In this document: piece after piece, positions 19,060 through 28,006 of the stretch
Numbering within the stretch: the first letter of the stretch is position 1
Layout of the letters: every line of letters starts with the position of its first letter
DNA from: Gammaproteobacteria bacterium
GTDB taxonomy: Bacteria; Pseudomonadota; Gammaproteobacteria; Pseudomonadales; Porticoccaceae
Assembly: GCA_016708925.1 (NCBI GenBank)
Contig: JADJET010000018.1
Location: 124,001 to 188,000 of the forward strand
DNA length: 64,000 bases
Direction: 5' to 3'
Notes under the pieces: generated by a model
Databases searched by the model: none
What the model was told of the DNA's origin: nothing
Seen by the model: the letters and a program-made list of their open reading frames with translations, nothing else
Position numbers and translations under genes: made by a program

Positions 19060-19637
19060 GGTGCTGCGCGCTTGAGCGAGAACGCGCCGCGCAACTCGCC
19101 AATCTTGTAGCCGGTGGCGGTGTCGTGCGGGTAGTCGGCTTTCAGAGCCGCGCGCAGGGCCTCGGGTTGTGCGCTCGCATCGCCGTGACAGGCCAGACAC
19201 ATCGGCGCCACTGGAATTGCGGCGACGAGGCGCTGGTATGGGCCGGCAGGCTCATCGACCGTGCTGAAGCGGCTGAGTGTATCGGGCTTCTCGCCCGCGC
19301 TGATTCGCTTCTGGAAGTCGGCAAGCTGCGCCTGTTCCCAGGCGTCCGGCAGGCCGCTCTGGGGATTGCGCACGCGCGTGCCGATACGCCGCACCTGCCA
19401 GCCCGTTTCGCGCGACAGCCGCGCTGCAATGGCAGGTGCCTCGTCCTTGCAGATGCGCACCGCGTTCACGGGGCCGCCCTCGGCCATCGCCGCTTTCAGC
19501 TTGCCGCCGAGTTCCTGCTGGAAGCGGCTGGCAATGGCGCGGGCCTCGGCGGCTGCCGGCGGTTCCTCGAACGCAGTGGCCGCCGTGGCGCTCAGCGCGC
19601 AGAACGAAACAAGGTAGAGGACGCGTCGCGCATTCAT
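19056..19637 (-). CDS. DUF3365 (Tll0287-like) c-type haem protein
   Basis: A 193-residue exported protein with a signal peptide cut near residue 22 (ATAATAFEE) and one haem c motif, CLACH, at 147-151. DUF3365 domains are sensor-like haem folds found alone or in signalling proteins; a free-standing one in an oxidase operon might relay electrons or sense redox state. Its end overlaps the HMA gene by 4 bp and it starts 40 bp after the mono-haem cytochrome. Confidence 0.8.
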
Positions 19638-19677
19638 GGCGATGTCCCTGGGTACCTGGGTGAGCCTTGCATTCGCA

Positions 19678-20271
19678 TCACGGCGCGCCCACTTTGTCCT
19701 TTAGTTCGGCTTCGCTCCAGGGTGTGGATTTGTCTGCGAAGGCCTTGCGGCCTGATGCGATATCGTCGGCGGTGATCTCCGCGGCCGCGTTTCCCCAGCT
19801 CTTGCGTACATGGGTCAGCACCGCTGCAATTTCGGCATCTTCGAGTTGTGCGAATGCAGGCATCACACCCGCGTAGAGGCTTCCCTTGACCGTTATCGGC
19901 CCGCTCATTCCGTGCAGCAGAATCTGGATGGGGATGTCCTTGCTGGCAAGCACCCACTCCGATCCAGCCAGCGGCGGAAACGCACCCGGCAGGCCCATAC
20001 CGGTGGCTTGATGACACGCGGCGCAGTTGCCGGCATAAACCGCGGCGCCGTCGGCCTTGGCGGTGGGGTCGACGACGACGACTGAACGGCGGTCGCCCGC
20101 TTCGCTGGTGGCACCGGTGGCCGAGAGAAGGTCGTGGAAGTAGTAGAACGCACCCCAGGCAATGATGCCGAGAAACACCACGAGCAGCGGCCAGCCGATG
20201 GGGGTATGCAGTTCTTCCGGCTCGCGCTGTTCGCGGTGCTGCGCCGGGTTATCGCGTGGTTCGTGACTCAT
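19678..20271 (-). CDS. Membrane-anchored mono-haem cytochrome c (CcoP-like subunit)
   Basis: A 197-residue protein with one membrane helix at ~27-46 and a single periplasmic haem c motif CAACH (83-87). A probable Met ligand lies in GVMPAF. The N-terminus looks like the short cytoplasmic tail and anchor of CcoP, but classical CcoP has two haems. It starts within the last 4 bp of ccoO, so it is very likely the third oxidase subunit, feeding electrons to CcoO and CcoN. Confidence 0.83.
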
Positions 20272-20891
20272 GGCTGAGCCTCTGTGGCGGCTGGCGCGGA
20301 TTTATCGAGGGTGGGAATGACCTTGACCGAATACGTCCGATCCAGCTCGCGCAGGTATTGAACGAGGTCCAGCGCGTCCGGTTTTGCGATCAGGCGATGG
20401 CCGGGCGAGAACGCCTCGGGCAGCTTCAGTTCCACGTCGGACGCCGATTTCTCTTCCATCACTTCAAACAGGAAGGGATACGCCGGCATGGTGCTGCCTG
20501 GCACCATCGCGCGCGGGTTATAGAGATGGGCCAGGTGCCAGTCCACCGAGGGCTGGCGCGCGCCGATGTTGAGCAGGTCCGGCCCCGTGCGCATGCTACC
20601 GAGCAGATGCGGATTGTCGTAGCTGTAATCGCCCGGCACTGAGGGACGGCCCCAGCCGCGGATGCCGTCGGGCGCCTGTGCGGGATCGCGCGGCTGCTGG
20701 CTGTGGCAGTAGACGCAACCGAGGCTGACGTAGACCGCGCGGCCGCGCAGCGCCTGCTCGGAGTAAGGCTTCAAGCCCTCCGAGGGATGACTGCGCGACT
20801 GCGTCTGCATCGACGGCATGATCACGATCATCAGCGTCGCAAACAGAAGGATGATCGCCGCCGCAGCGATGATGCCAATGGCGCGGGTCAC
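20268..20891 (-). CDS. ccoO: cbb3-type cytochrome c oxidase subunit II
   Basis: A 207-residue subunit with an N-terminal membrane anchor (residues ~5-25) and one haem c motif, CVYCH (59-63), within the CcoO-typical SLGCVYCHSQQPRD. A Met haem ligand is likely in STMPAYPFLF. It begins with GTG at 20891. That codon overlaps by 4 bp the end of the reading frame that continues ccoN after the apparent frameshift, which supports the longer ccoN. Confidence 0.88.
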   Translation of the reverse strand: MTRAIGIIAAAAIILLFATLMIVIMPSMQTQSRSHPSEGLKPYSEQALRGRAVYVSLGCVYCHSQQPRDPAQAPDGIRGWGRPSVPGDYSYDNPHLLGSMRTGPDLLNIGARQPSVDWHLAHLYNPRAMVPGSTMPAYPFLFEVMEEKSASDVELKLPEAFSPGHRLIAKPDALDLVQYLRELDRTYSVKVIPTLDKSAPAATEAQP

Positions 20892-22533
20892 GACGCGACT
20901 CCCTTGGCCGTCCAGCGTCCGTCCGGCAATTGGGGTGCGCCTTCACGTCGCGGCCCTTTGCGCGTCACCATCATCAGGAAATGCGCGGCGAAGACCAAGT
21001 GGCCGAGCGTCATCAGGCTGCCGCCCACGGAGCGTGCCTGCAGGTAGGGCAGGGTCAGCTGACCGACTCCATGAAGCTGCGTGCGGGATCGAGCATGGCC
21101 AGGCCCTGCAACCAGCCGCCCAGGGTCAGCGGCCAGAAGTAGATGCCCCAGCCGACGAACACCAGCCAGAAATGCAGCGAGATGGCCCAGGCATGCGGCC
21201 ATTCCCAGTCGAGCAGGCGCGGCAGGATGAAATACACGCTGCCGAACAGCACGAAGCTCAGGAATCCATACAGCCCCATGTGCGCGTGCGCCACGGTGTA
21301 ATGCGTGAAGTGGGTGATGGTGTTGACGCTGCGCAGCGCCTCCATCGAACCCTGAACCGAGGCAAAGGTGTACATCATGGCGCCCAGCACGACAAAGCGC
21401 AGCGTCGGCGAATACAGCATCAGACGAAAGCTGCCGAGCATGGTCATGTGGTGGTTGACCGCCACCGCGATCACCGGGATCACCATCATCACGCTGTGCA
21501 CGATGGAGATAGTGACGGCCCAGGTTGGCACCGGCCCGCCGATCAGATGGTGCAAGCCCACCTGCGAGTAGAACAACGCCAGCGCCCAGAATCCGATCAG
21601 CGAAAGGCCGTAGGAGCGGATCGGTTTGCCGATGATCTTGGGAATGAAGTAGTAGGCCGCTGCCAGCCCCAGCGGCGTCATCCAAAGGCCCAGCACGTTG
21701 TGCGCGAACCACCAGTTGAGCATCGCCTGATCCACGCCCACGAACAGATTGGGGATGTTGGCGGTGACGAACAGCATGGGAAACCACACCAGCGCGGCGA
21801 TGAGATACCAGGCGCTGACGTACAGGTGGCCGACGCGCTTCTTGATCAGAGTGAGGATCAGCGGCACCGCGGCCAGCGCGCCGCCGATGACCAGCGCGAT
21901 GTCGGTCTGCCAGGGAAACTCCAGCCATTCCAGGCCATCGCTAAGGCCGGCCAGAATCGCCGCAGTGCCGAATATCAGGCCTGCGTTCCAGATCAACCCG
22001 CCTGCGATGGCGTAATGACCGCCGACCAGTGCGGTCTTGAACAGGCGCGGAATCAGCCACAGGCCGACGCCAACTCCGGCCATCGACGCCCAACCGTAAG
22101 CCACGACGTTAAGGTGCGCGGGACGGATGCGGCCGAAGGTGAGCACGGCCTCCTGCACAAGCCAGTCGGGCAGATGCAGTTTGATCGAGGCGATGACGCC
22201 GAACACTGAGCCCAGCAGCAGCCAGACCATCGACGACGACAGCCAGAACAGCACCGGCATGCGCGAGGATTGGTCTGCAATGGTGCGTTCGAACAACTCT
22301 TCGGAATCAGACGCCTGGTGCGCGGCCTTGCGCGCGTTCTGCATGACTGCGCGAGCAGCCGATGGTGTCGCGGGGTCTTCGACTTCGCCAACTTCGCCGG
22401 GCGCGAAAATGGTTTCGGCCGCTTGCTGGCCCATGCCGAATTGATCGTTGGCCAGCGCCCATACGAGCAGGGCGAGACCTCCGACCGAAATCAGGAAGGT
22501 CATCGCCAAGAGGAATGCGATCGAGAGGCTCAT
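20888..22533 (-). CDS. ccoN: cbb3-type cytochrome oxidase subunit I with CcoS-like N-terminus; frameshifted
   Basis: Catalytic subunit reducing O2 at a haem b3-CuB centre. As read, translation stops at 21055 (492 aa). A one-base shift near 21061 restores QLTLPYLQARS and a further ~55 residues ending at 20888, giving ~548 aa. Ligands are H140 (low-spin haem), H278 and H328/H329 (CuB) and the AHAH pair H416/H418. Y322 lies where cbb3 enzymes keep their catalytic Tyr, so it is an oxidase, not a NO reductase. Residues 1-50, with LLVWALANDQF, resemble the assembly protein CcoS. It is the second gene of the operon after prx. Confidence 0.85.
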
Positions 22534-22582
22534 TCACCGGCTCCGGAAATGTACGACTGCACAACGGGGAACACGGTGCGCT

Positions 22583-23209
22583 TCAAACCTGCGTCATGCG
22601 CAGGTAGGGGCGAATCTCGTCCCACCCCTGAGGAAACAGGTCCTTGGCCTGCTCGTTCTTGATGCTCGGCGGAATGATGACCTTGCCGCCGGGCGTCCAG
22701 TCTGCGGGGGTCGCCACGCGGTGCTTGTCGCCGAGCTGGAGCGCGTCGATCACGCGCAGGATCTCGGCGAAGTTGCGGCCCACATTCATCGGGTAGGTCA
22801 TGGTCAGCCGGATCTTCATGTTCGGATCGATGATGAAGACCGAACGCACTGCGGCGGTCTCGCTCTGACCTGGATGGATCATGTCGTACAGCTCCGCGAT
22901 GCGGCGGTCCTTGTCCGCCACGATGGGGAAGCGCAGTGTGGTGTTTTGCGTGTCGTTGACGTCCTCGATCCACTTCAGATGTTCTTCGACCGAATCCGTC
23001 GACAAGCCCAGCGGCTTGACGTTGCGCGCGGCGAATTCACCGGCAAGCTGCGCCGTGCGGCCCATCTCGGTGGTGCAGACCGGCGTGAAATCGGCGGGGT
23101 GGCTGAAGAAGAAAACCCAAGAGTCGCCGGCCCACAGGTGAAAGTCGATATTCCCGGTGGTGGTGGCGATCTGGAAGTTGGGCGCGGTGTCACTCAATCG
23201 AAGGCTCAT
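22583..23209 (-). CDS. 1-Cys peroxiredoxin (Prx6 family)
   Basis: Reduces H2O2 and alkyl hydroperoxides. The 208-residue protein has the peroxidatic site HPADFTPVCTTE with C45 and the long C-terminal Prx6 domain (AVRSVFIIDPN, TPGGKVIIPPS). No resolving Cys of the 2-Cys type is obvious. I start at ATG 23209, which has CAGGAGA 8 nt upstream; a longer frame to 23260 lacks support. It heads the minus-strand operon, 49 bp before ccoN, which ties peroxide removal to the oxidase. Confidence 0.92.
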   Translation of the reverse strand: MSLRLSDTAPNFQIATTTGNIDFHLWAGDSWVFFFSHPADFTPVCTTEMGRTAQLAGEFAARNVKPLGLSTDSVEEHLKWIEDVNDTQNTTLRFPIVADKDRRIAELYDMIHPGQSETAAVRSVFIIDPNMKIRLTMTYPMNVGRNFAEILRVIDALQLGDKHRVATPADWTPGGKVIIPPSIKNEQAKDLFPQGWDEIRPYLRMTQV

Positions 23210-23363
23210 ACGGAATTTCTCCTGAAATGCGCGAACAAGGAATCCTCTATGACCAACCAAGTGTCAGGTCCGCATCGGATGCCCCGGTGGCGGATCGGGA
23301 CCTTTTAGTGACAAGGTCCGCACCGCTCGCGCGATGATAGCAGTACATTGGGGAGGACCCGGC

Positions 23364-23389
23364 AGAAAAGAGGACACTTCTATTTGGGG
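23364..23389 (-). repeat. Right insertion-sequence-like terminal repeat
   Basis: Read on the minus strand from 23389, the sequence starts CCCCAAATAGAAGTGTCC and continues CTCTTTT, the inverted counterpart of the left end at 10290-10315. It lies about 84 bp before ffh, so it marks the right border of the accessory block. Confidence 0.5.
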
Positions 23390-23437
23390 TTGACAGACCC
23401 CGCGCCGGCGTTGAAGTCCTGTTGCGCGACGGGCGGC

Positions 23438-23443
23438 TATAAT
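23438..23443 (+). promoter_or_regulatory. -10 box of the ffh promoter
   Basis: A perfect TATAAT 30 bp before the ffh ATG. The best -35-like hexamer, TTGAAG at 23411, is 21 bp away, which is too far, so the -35 is weak or unusual. Confidence 0.45.
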
Positions 23444-23472
23444 GCAGGCCCCAATTCGTCCGGATGTCCGCA

Positions 23473-24855
23473 ATGGCATTGTTTGAAAACCTCGGCGGCC
23501 GCCTCGGTGACAGCTTTCGCAAAATCGCCGGCAAGTCCCAGCTCAGTGAAGACAATATCCGCGACACGCTGCGCGATGTGCGCATGGCCCTGCTGGAAGC
23601 GGATGTCGCGCTCGCGGTGGTCAAGGACTTCATCGACCGCGTGCGTTCGCGTGCGCTCGGCACTCAGGTCGGGCGTGGACTGAATCCCGGGCAGCAGTTC
23701 CTGAAGCTGGTTCAGGACGAACTGGTGCACCTGATGGGCGACGCCAACACCGGGCTGAATCTCGCGGTGCGTCCGCCCGCGGTGATCCTGATGGCGGGGC
23801 TGCAGGGCGCGGGCAAGACCACCTCGGTGGCCAAGCTCGCGCGCTATCTCACCGAGCGCGAAAAGAAAAAAGTCATGGTGGTGAGCGTGGACGTTTATCG
23901 CCCGGCCGCGATCCAGCAGCTCGCCACCCTGGCGGCGGAAGTCGGCGTCACCTGCCTCGCGAGTCACGGCGACGAGACCCCGCTCGCCATCGCCGAGCGC
24001 GCCGTGGCCGAGGCGCGGCGCGGTTTCGCCGATGTGCTGATCGTCGACACCGCCGGTCGCCTGCACATCGATGCGGCCCTGATGGAGGAAATCCGTGCGC
24101 TGAGCGTGGCGCTGGCGCCCGCCGAAACCCTGTTTGTCATCGACGCCATGATCGGCCAGGATGCCGTCAACACCGCGCGTGCCTTCGACGAAGCACTGCC
24201 GTTGACCGGCGTGATCCTCACCAAGGTGGACGGCGATGCCCGCGGCGGCGCCGCCCTCTCGGTGCGCCACGTCACCGGCAAACCGATCAAGTTTCTCGGC
24301 GTGGGCGAGAAGACCGACGCCCTCGAGCCCTTCCACCCTGACCGTATCGCCTCGCGCATCCTCGGCATGGGCGATGTGCTGTCCCTGATCGAGGAAGTCG
24401 AGCGCAAGGTCGATCGCGCCAAGGCCGAAAAGCTGGCCCGCAAGGTCGAGAAGGGCACCAAGTTCGATCTTGAGGATCTGCGCGATCAGCTTCAGCAGAT
24501 GCAGAACCTGGGCGGCATGGGCGGGTTGCTCGAAAAACTGCCCGGCATGGGCAACGTGGCGCGTCTGGCGGAGCAGAGCAACATCACCGCGCAGTTCAAG
24601 ACCATGACGGTCATCATCGACTCCATGACGCGAGCCGAGCGCGCCGACCCGGAGCTGCTCAATGGCTCCCGCAAGCGCCGGATCACCACGGGCTCGGGCA
24701 CCTCCATCCAGGATCTCAACCGGCTGCTCAAACAGTACAAGCAGATGGCCAAGACCATGAAAAAAATGAAGGGCAAAAACCTCGGCCGGATGCTGCGCGG
24801 CATGGAAGGCATGTTGTCGCAGGGGGGTGGTCCGGGAGGCATGCCGCGCCGGTGA
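23473..24855 (+). CDS. ffh: Signal recognition particle protein Ffh
   Basis: GTPase of the SRP that delivers nascent membrane proteins to FtsY. The 460-residue protein has an N domain (MALFENLGGRLGDSF start), a G domain with GLQGAGKTT, DTAGR, TKVDGDARGG, and a Met-rich M domain with RKRRITTGSG binding 4.5S RNA. ATG 23473 fits family N-termini and has a weak GGA 8 nt upstream; ATG 23464 would add three residues. Its usual divergent neighbour ypjD has been displaced by the inserted block. Confidence 0.96.
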   Translation: MALFENLGGRLGDSFRKIAGKSQLSEDNIRDTLRDVRMALLEADVALAVVKDFIDRVRSRALGTQVGRGLNPGQQFLKLVQDELVHLMGDANTGLNLAVRPPAVILMAGLQGAGKTTSVAKLARYLTEREKKKVMVVSVDVYRPAAIQQLATLAAEVGVTCLASHGDETPLAIAERAVAEARRGFADVLIVDTAGRLHIDAALMEEIRALSVALAPAETLFVIDAMIGQDAVNTARAFDEALPLTGVILTKVDGDARGGAALSVRHVTGKPIKFLGVGEKTDALEPFHPDRIASRILGMGDVLSLIEEVERKVDRAKAEKLARKVEKGTKFDLEDLRDQLQQMQNLGGMGGLLEKLPGMGNVARLAEQSNITAQFKTMTVIIDSMTRAERADPELLNGSRKRRITTGSGTSIQDLNRLLKQYKQMAKTMKKMKGKNLGRMLRGMEGMLSQGGGPGGMPRR

Positions 24856-24940
24856 GCGGACTATCGGTCCGGACATGCTTGACGGCCTCGAGCAACCCGG
24901 GCACCTTTGGATACGCCCCTGCAATAAGGAAACGCCACCC

Positions 24941-25798
24941 ATGGCCAGCGTGTCGACCTACACACCACCAAAAGTCTGGACATGGAAATCGGGTAACGGC
25001 GGTAACTGGAGCGCGATCAACCGGCCCGTTGCCGGCGCCACGCACGAGAAGATCCTGCCCATCGGCAAACATCCGCTTCAGCTCTACTCACTGGCGACGC
25101 CCAATGGGGTGAAGATCACGGTGATGCTGGAGGAACTCCTGGCGCTCGGCAGGTATGGCGCGGAGTACGACGCCTGGCCCATCGATATCGGCGAAGGCGA
25201 GCAGTTTGGCAGCGGGTTTGTGGCCTTGAATCCGAATTCCAAGATTCCCGCGCTGCTGGATCGCAGCATCGCGCCGCCGACCCGGGTCTTCGAGTCCGGA
25301 GCAATCCTGGTCTACCTGGCGGAAAAATTCGATGCTTTTTTACCCACGGAGCCTTCCGCGCGTGCCGAATGCCTGTCGTGGCTGTTCTGGCAGATGGGCA
25401 GTGCGCCCTACCTGGGCGGCGGCTTTGGGCACTTCTACAGCTATGCGCCCGAAAAAATCGAATACTGCATCGACCGCTACGCCATGGAAGTCAAACGCCA
25501 GCTCGATGTGCTGGACCGGGATCTCTCGACGCGCCGTTATCTGTGCGGCGACGCTTACACCATCGCGGACATCGCCACCTATCCCTGGTATGGCAGCCTG
25601 GTCCTGCACAACCTTTACAAGGCGGCCGAGTTCCTCGACGTCGCCTCCTATGCCCATGTGGTCCGTTGGGCGGCGGCGATAGAGGCGCGCCCGGCGGTCC
25701 AGCGCGGCCAGCGCGTCAACAAGACCTGGGGGCCGGAAGCGGAGCGCGTGCCCGAACGCCATGACGCGGGCGACTTCGATGGTGTCACCCCGGGATAA
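24941..25798 (+). CDS. yghU: Glutathione S-transferase, YghU type
   Basis: A 285-residue nu-class GST, close to E. coli YghU (288) in length and sequence, including INRPVAGATHEK, GKHPLQLYSLATPNGVK and the LGGGFGHFYSYAPEKIEY segment. YghU has disulfide-bond reductase activity with glutathione. The N-terminal thioredoxin fold spans ~45-130 and the helical domain ~135-260. AAGGA precedes ATG 24941, 85 bp after ffh. Confidence 0.92.
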   Translation: MASVSTYTPPKVWTWKSGNGGNWSAINRPVAGATHEKILPIGKHPLQLYSLATPNGVKITVMLEELLALGRYGAEYDAWPIDIGEGEQFGSGFVALNPNSKIPALLDRSIAPPTRVFESGAILVYLAEKFDAFLPTEPSARAECLSWLFWQMGSAPYLGGGFGHFYSYAPEKIEYCIDRYAMEVKRQLDVLDRDLSTRRYLCGDAYTIADIATYPWYGSLVLHNLYKAAEFLDVASYAHVVRWAAAIEARPAVQRGQRVNKTWGPEAERVPERHDAGDFDGVTPG

Positions 25799-25935
25799 AT
25801 GATCCGCCAGCACCTCCGGAAGAGGTGCGTGTCGTCCACAACGCTGGGTTGCGTCGACGGCAGGCAATGCTCGTGATTCCATCCGCCGAGCACAGACCCG
25901 ACCGCCGTAATTGTTTAATCGCGCATGTTCAGTTG

Positions 25936-25953
25936 GCGGGCAGACTTGCCCGC
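25936..25953 (-). terminator. Hairpin at the end of the gst gene
   Basis: GCGGGCA and TGCCCGC pair around GACT immediately after the gst stop. No T run follows, so intrinsic termination is doubtful. A second hairpin, GCACCTC/GAGGTGC, lies at 25810-25828, just after yghU. Confidence 0.3.
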
Positions 25954-26602
25954 TAGCCGCGCATGCCCACTTGCTCCCAGCCAGGGGAAAGGCTCTGCTG
26001 CGCGCTGGGGCGCTGGTCCATGCGCTGGAACCAGGCGTTGATGTTCTTCAGCTCGGCCGGAATCGGCTGACCCACGCCCTTGGCGAAATCCAGGCAGCAG
26101 TAGAGAGTGATGTCGGCAAGCCCGATGCGGTTGCCGCCGACAAAGTCGCGCCCGCTCATCAGGCCGTCGAGCCACGCCAGCTGGTTTTGCCTTTGGCCTT
26201 TAGTCCATCGGCCGCTTCCGGAATGCAGTACATGCGATCCTTGAACAGTCCCAGGCCCTCGGCGTAGCGGAAGCCGTTGTAGATGTTCTCGGTAATGTTC
26301 AGCTCGACCCGGCGTTGCCACATGCGGCCGACGGCGCGCTCCCTGGCATTGCTGCCGATCAGCGTCGGGCTCGGCTGGGTCTCTTCCAGATATTCGCAGA
26401 TGGCGGCGGTCTCGGCGATCACGGTACCGTCGTCCAGTTGCAGGGCCGGCATCTGGCCGCCGGGATTCTTGTCGGTATAGGGTGGCTTGCGGTTTTCCCC
26501 GGCCAGCAGGTCGAGTTCTTCGGTGGGCAGCTCGATACCTTTCTCCGCCATGAACATGCGCACGAGGCGGGGGTTGGGGCCAAAGGAGTTGATCAGTTTC
26601 AT
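25953..26602 (-). CDS. Glutathione S-transferase family protein, frameshifted
   Basis: Two frames together make a ~216-residue GST. The first gives MKLINSFGPNPRLVRMFMAE and the thioredoxin fold through KNPGGQMPALQLDDG and ETAAICEYLEE. The second, after about 26190, gives NQLAWLDGLMSGRDFVGG through LADITLYCCLDF to the stop at 25953. One missing base at 26190-26191 (a CC run on the plus strand) explains the break. The ATG at 26602 is chosen; a GTG at 26611 is possible. The substrate is unknown. Confidence 0.75.
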
Positions 26603-26884
26603 GAGGGTCACCGGTCTCGGGGTTGGGCTCGGGATTAAAGTCTCTCACGAGGCGATTGTGAAGACCTCCAGGCGGGTTTCGTCCAGGGTTGGATAGCGCA
26701 GCGCCAAGCGCCAACGGGTTGGCTCGACGGCGGCAGGCAAACCGACAGCCAAACCGAACTGGAACTTGGCGAATATCTGGGGCACCATCCGTTCACGAAT
26801 CTGTTGCGGTGGTGGATTGAAAAAGTCGATACACCCGCTGCCCATGGTTCGCACAATAATGTTCAAAAAAACAGGGGAGCTAGC

Positions 26885-27871
26885 ATGAAGGTCAATTCAG
26901 TTTTAGGCCCAATCGCCGTGGAAGATCTGGGAACCACCTTGATTCACGAACACCTGGGAATTGGCTGGCCGGGCTGGGAGCTCGACCACGTTGATTTCGA
27001 CCGCAAAAAGGAGGGCAAAAGAATTGTAGACAAGCTGAAGGAGATCAGAGATCTCGGGATCAAAAGCTTTGTTGATCCCTGCCCGATGGAGCTGGGGCGC
27101 GATCCCGAATTTTCGGCGGAAATGTCGGACAGATCCGGAATCCAGATCGTCATTGCCACGGGTTTATACAATGACGCGCTGGGTATTCCGCAGCATTTCC
27201 GGCTGATGGACATCGACGGCATCGCAGAACAGTATGTAAGCGAAATAAAAGACGGGATCGGCAAAACCGGGATCAAGGCCGGCATCATCAAGACCGCCAG
27301 CGGCGGCATCCATGGCGTCACCCCGCCCGGACAGGGCATCAAGGAGACCGAGGTGAAATGTTTGCGGGCCGCGGCGCGCGCGAGCAAGGCAACGGGCGCC
27401 CCGATTCTCTGTCACAACGACGAGATGGATCCCCATGGCCGCGAAACCCTCGATATTTTCGAGGACGAGAAAGTCGACTTCAACAAGGTCCTGATCGGCC
27501 ACGCTTGTGGTGTCGGTGACATGCGTTATTACTTCGACATTCTCGAGCGCGGCGCCTGGCTGGGCTTCGACCGCTTTGGCATCGAATCCATCGCGTCGGA
27601 CAAGCTGCGGCTGGCGTCGCTGCTTGGGCTGCTCGCCGTCGGGTACGACCGCATCATGCTGTCCCATGACACGCTCCAATGCTGGCGTGGTCGTGATACC
27701 GGTGTGCTGGATAGCATGGCTGCCGCGTCGCCGAACTGGGACGTGTCGCATATCTCACGGAATATCCTGCCAGCCATGCGCAAGGCTGGTGTCACCGACG
27801 ACAAGATCGATACCCTGATGGTGAAAAACCCCTGTAGCTATTTCGGGATGAAAAAGCGCAAAAAGGGCTGA
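26885..27871 (+). CDS. Phosphotriesterase-family metal-dependent hydrolase
   Basis: A 328-residue TIM-barrel amidohydrolase. Metal ligands are visible as HEH in LIHEHLGIG, a carboxylated Lys in GIIKTASGG, His in LCHNDEMD and GHACGVGD, and Asp in LSHDT. Most relatives hydrolyse lactones or unknown esters rather than organophosphates, so the substrate is open. A strong GGGGAG site precedes ATG 26885. It stands alone, divergent from the gst gene. Confidence 0.85.
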   Translation: MKVNSVLGPIAVEDLGTTLIHEHLGIGWPGWELDHVDFDRKKEGKRIVDKLKEIRDLGIKSFVDPCPMELGRDPEFSAEMSDRSGIQIVIATGLYNDALGIPQHFRLMDIDGIAEQYVSEIKDGIGKTGIKAGIIKTASGGIHGVTPPGQGIKETEVKCLRAAARASKATGAPILCHNDEMDPHGRETLDIFEDEKVDFNKVLIGHACGVGDMRYYFDILERGAWLGFDRFGIESIASDKLRLASLLGLLAVGYDRIMLSHDTLQCWRGRDTGVLDSMAAASPNWDVSHISRNILPAMRKAGVTDDKIDTLMVKNPCSYFGMKKRKKG

Positions 27872-28006
27872 GGAAGTAACCCGTGGTGTCGCGGTGCCGG
27901 AAATGGTGGCGCCGCGGCAGGGGAGTGCCGGTCGGCGGTGTTTGCCAAAGCGATGCTAAAATGGAGGACCCCATCGCTGGCGGATGGGCGCACCAACAGT
28001 GGCACC

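Noticed and set aside
21055..22533. Reading the CcoN-like protein as a nitric oxide reductase
   Set aside because: Y322 sits at the place of the cbb3 active-site tyrosine, and a CcoO-type subunit follows, which favours oxygen reduction.
26645..26866. A 73-residue minus-strand frame between gst and the phosphotriesterase gene
   Set aside because: No ribosome binding site and no recognisable motif, and it covers the likely promoter region of the neighbouring genes.
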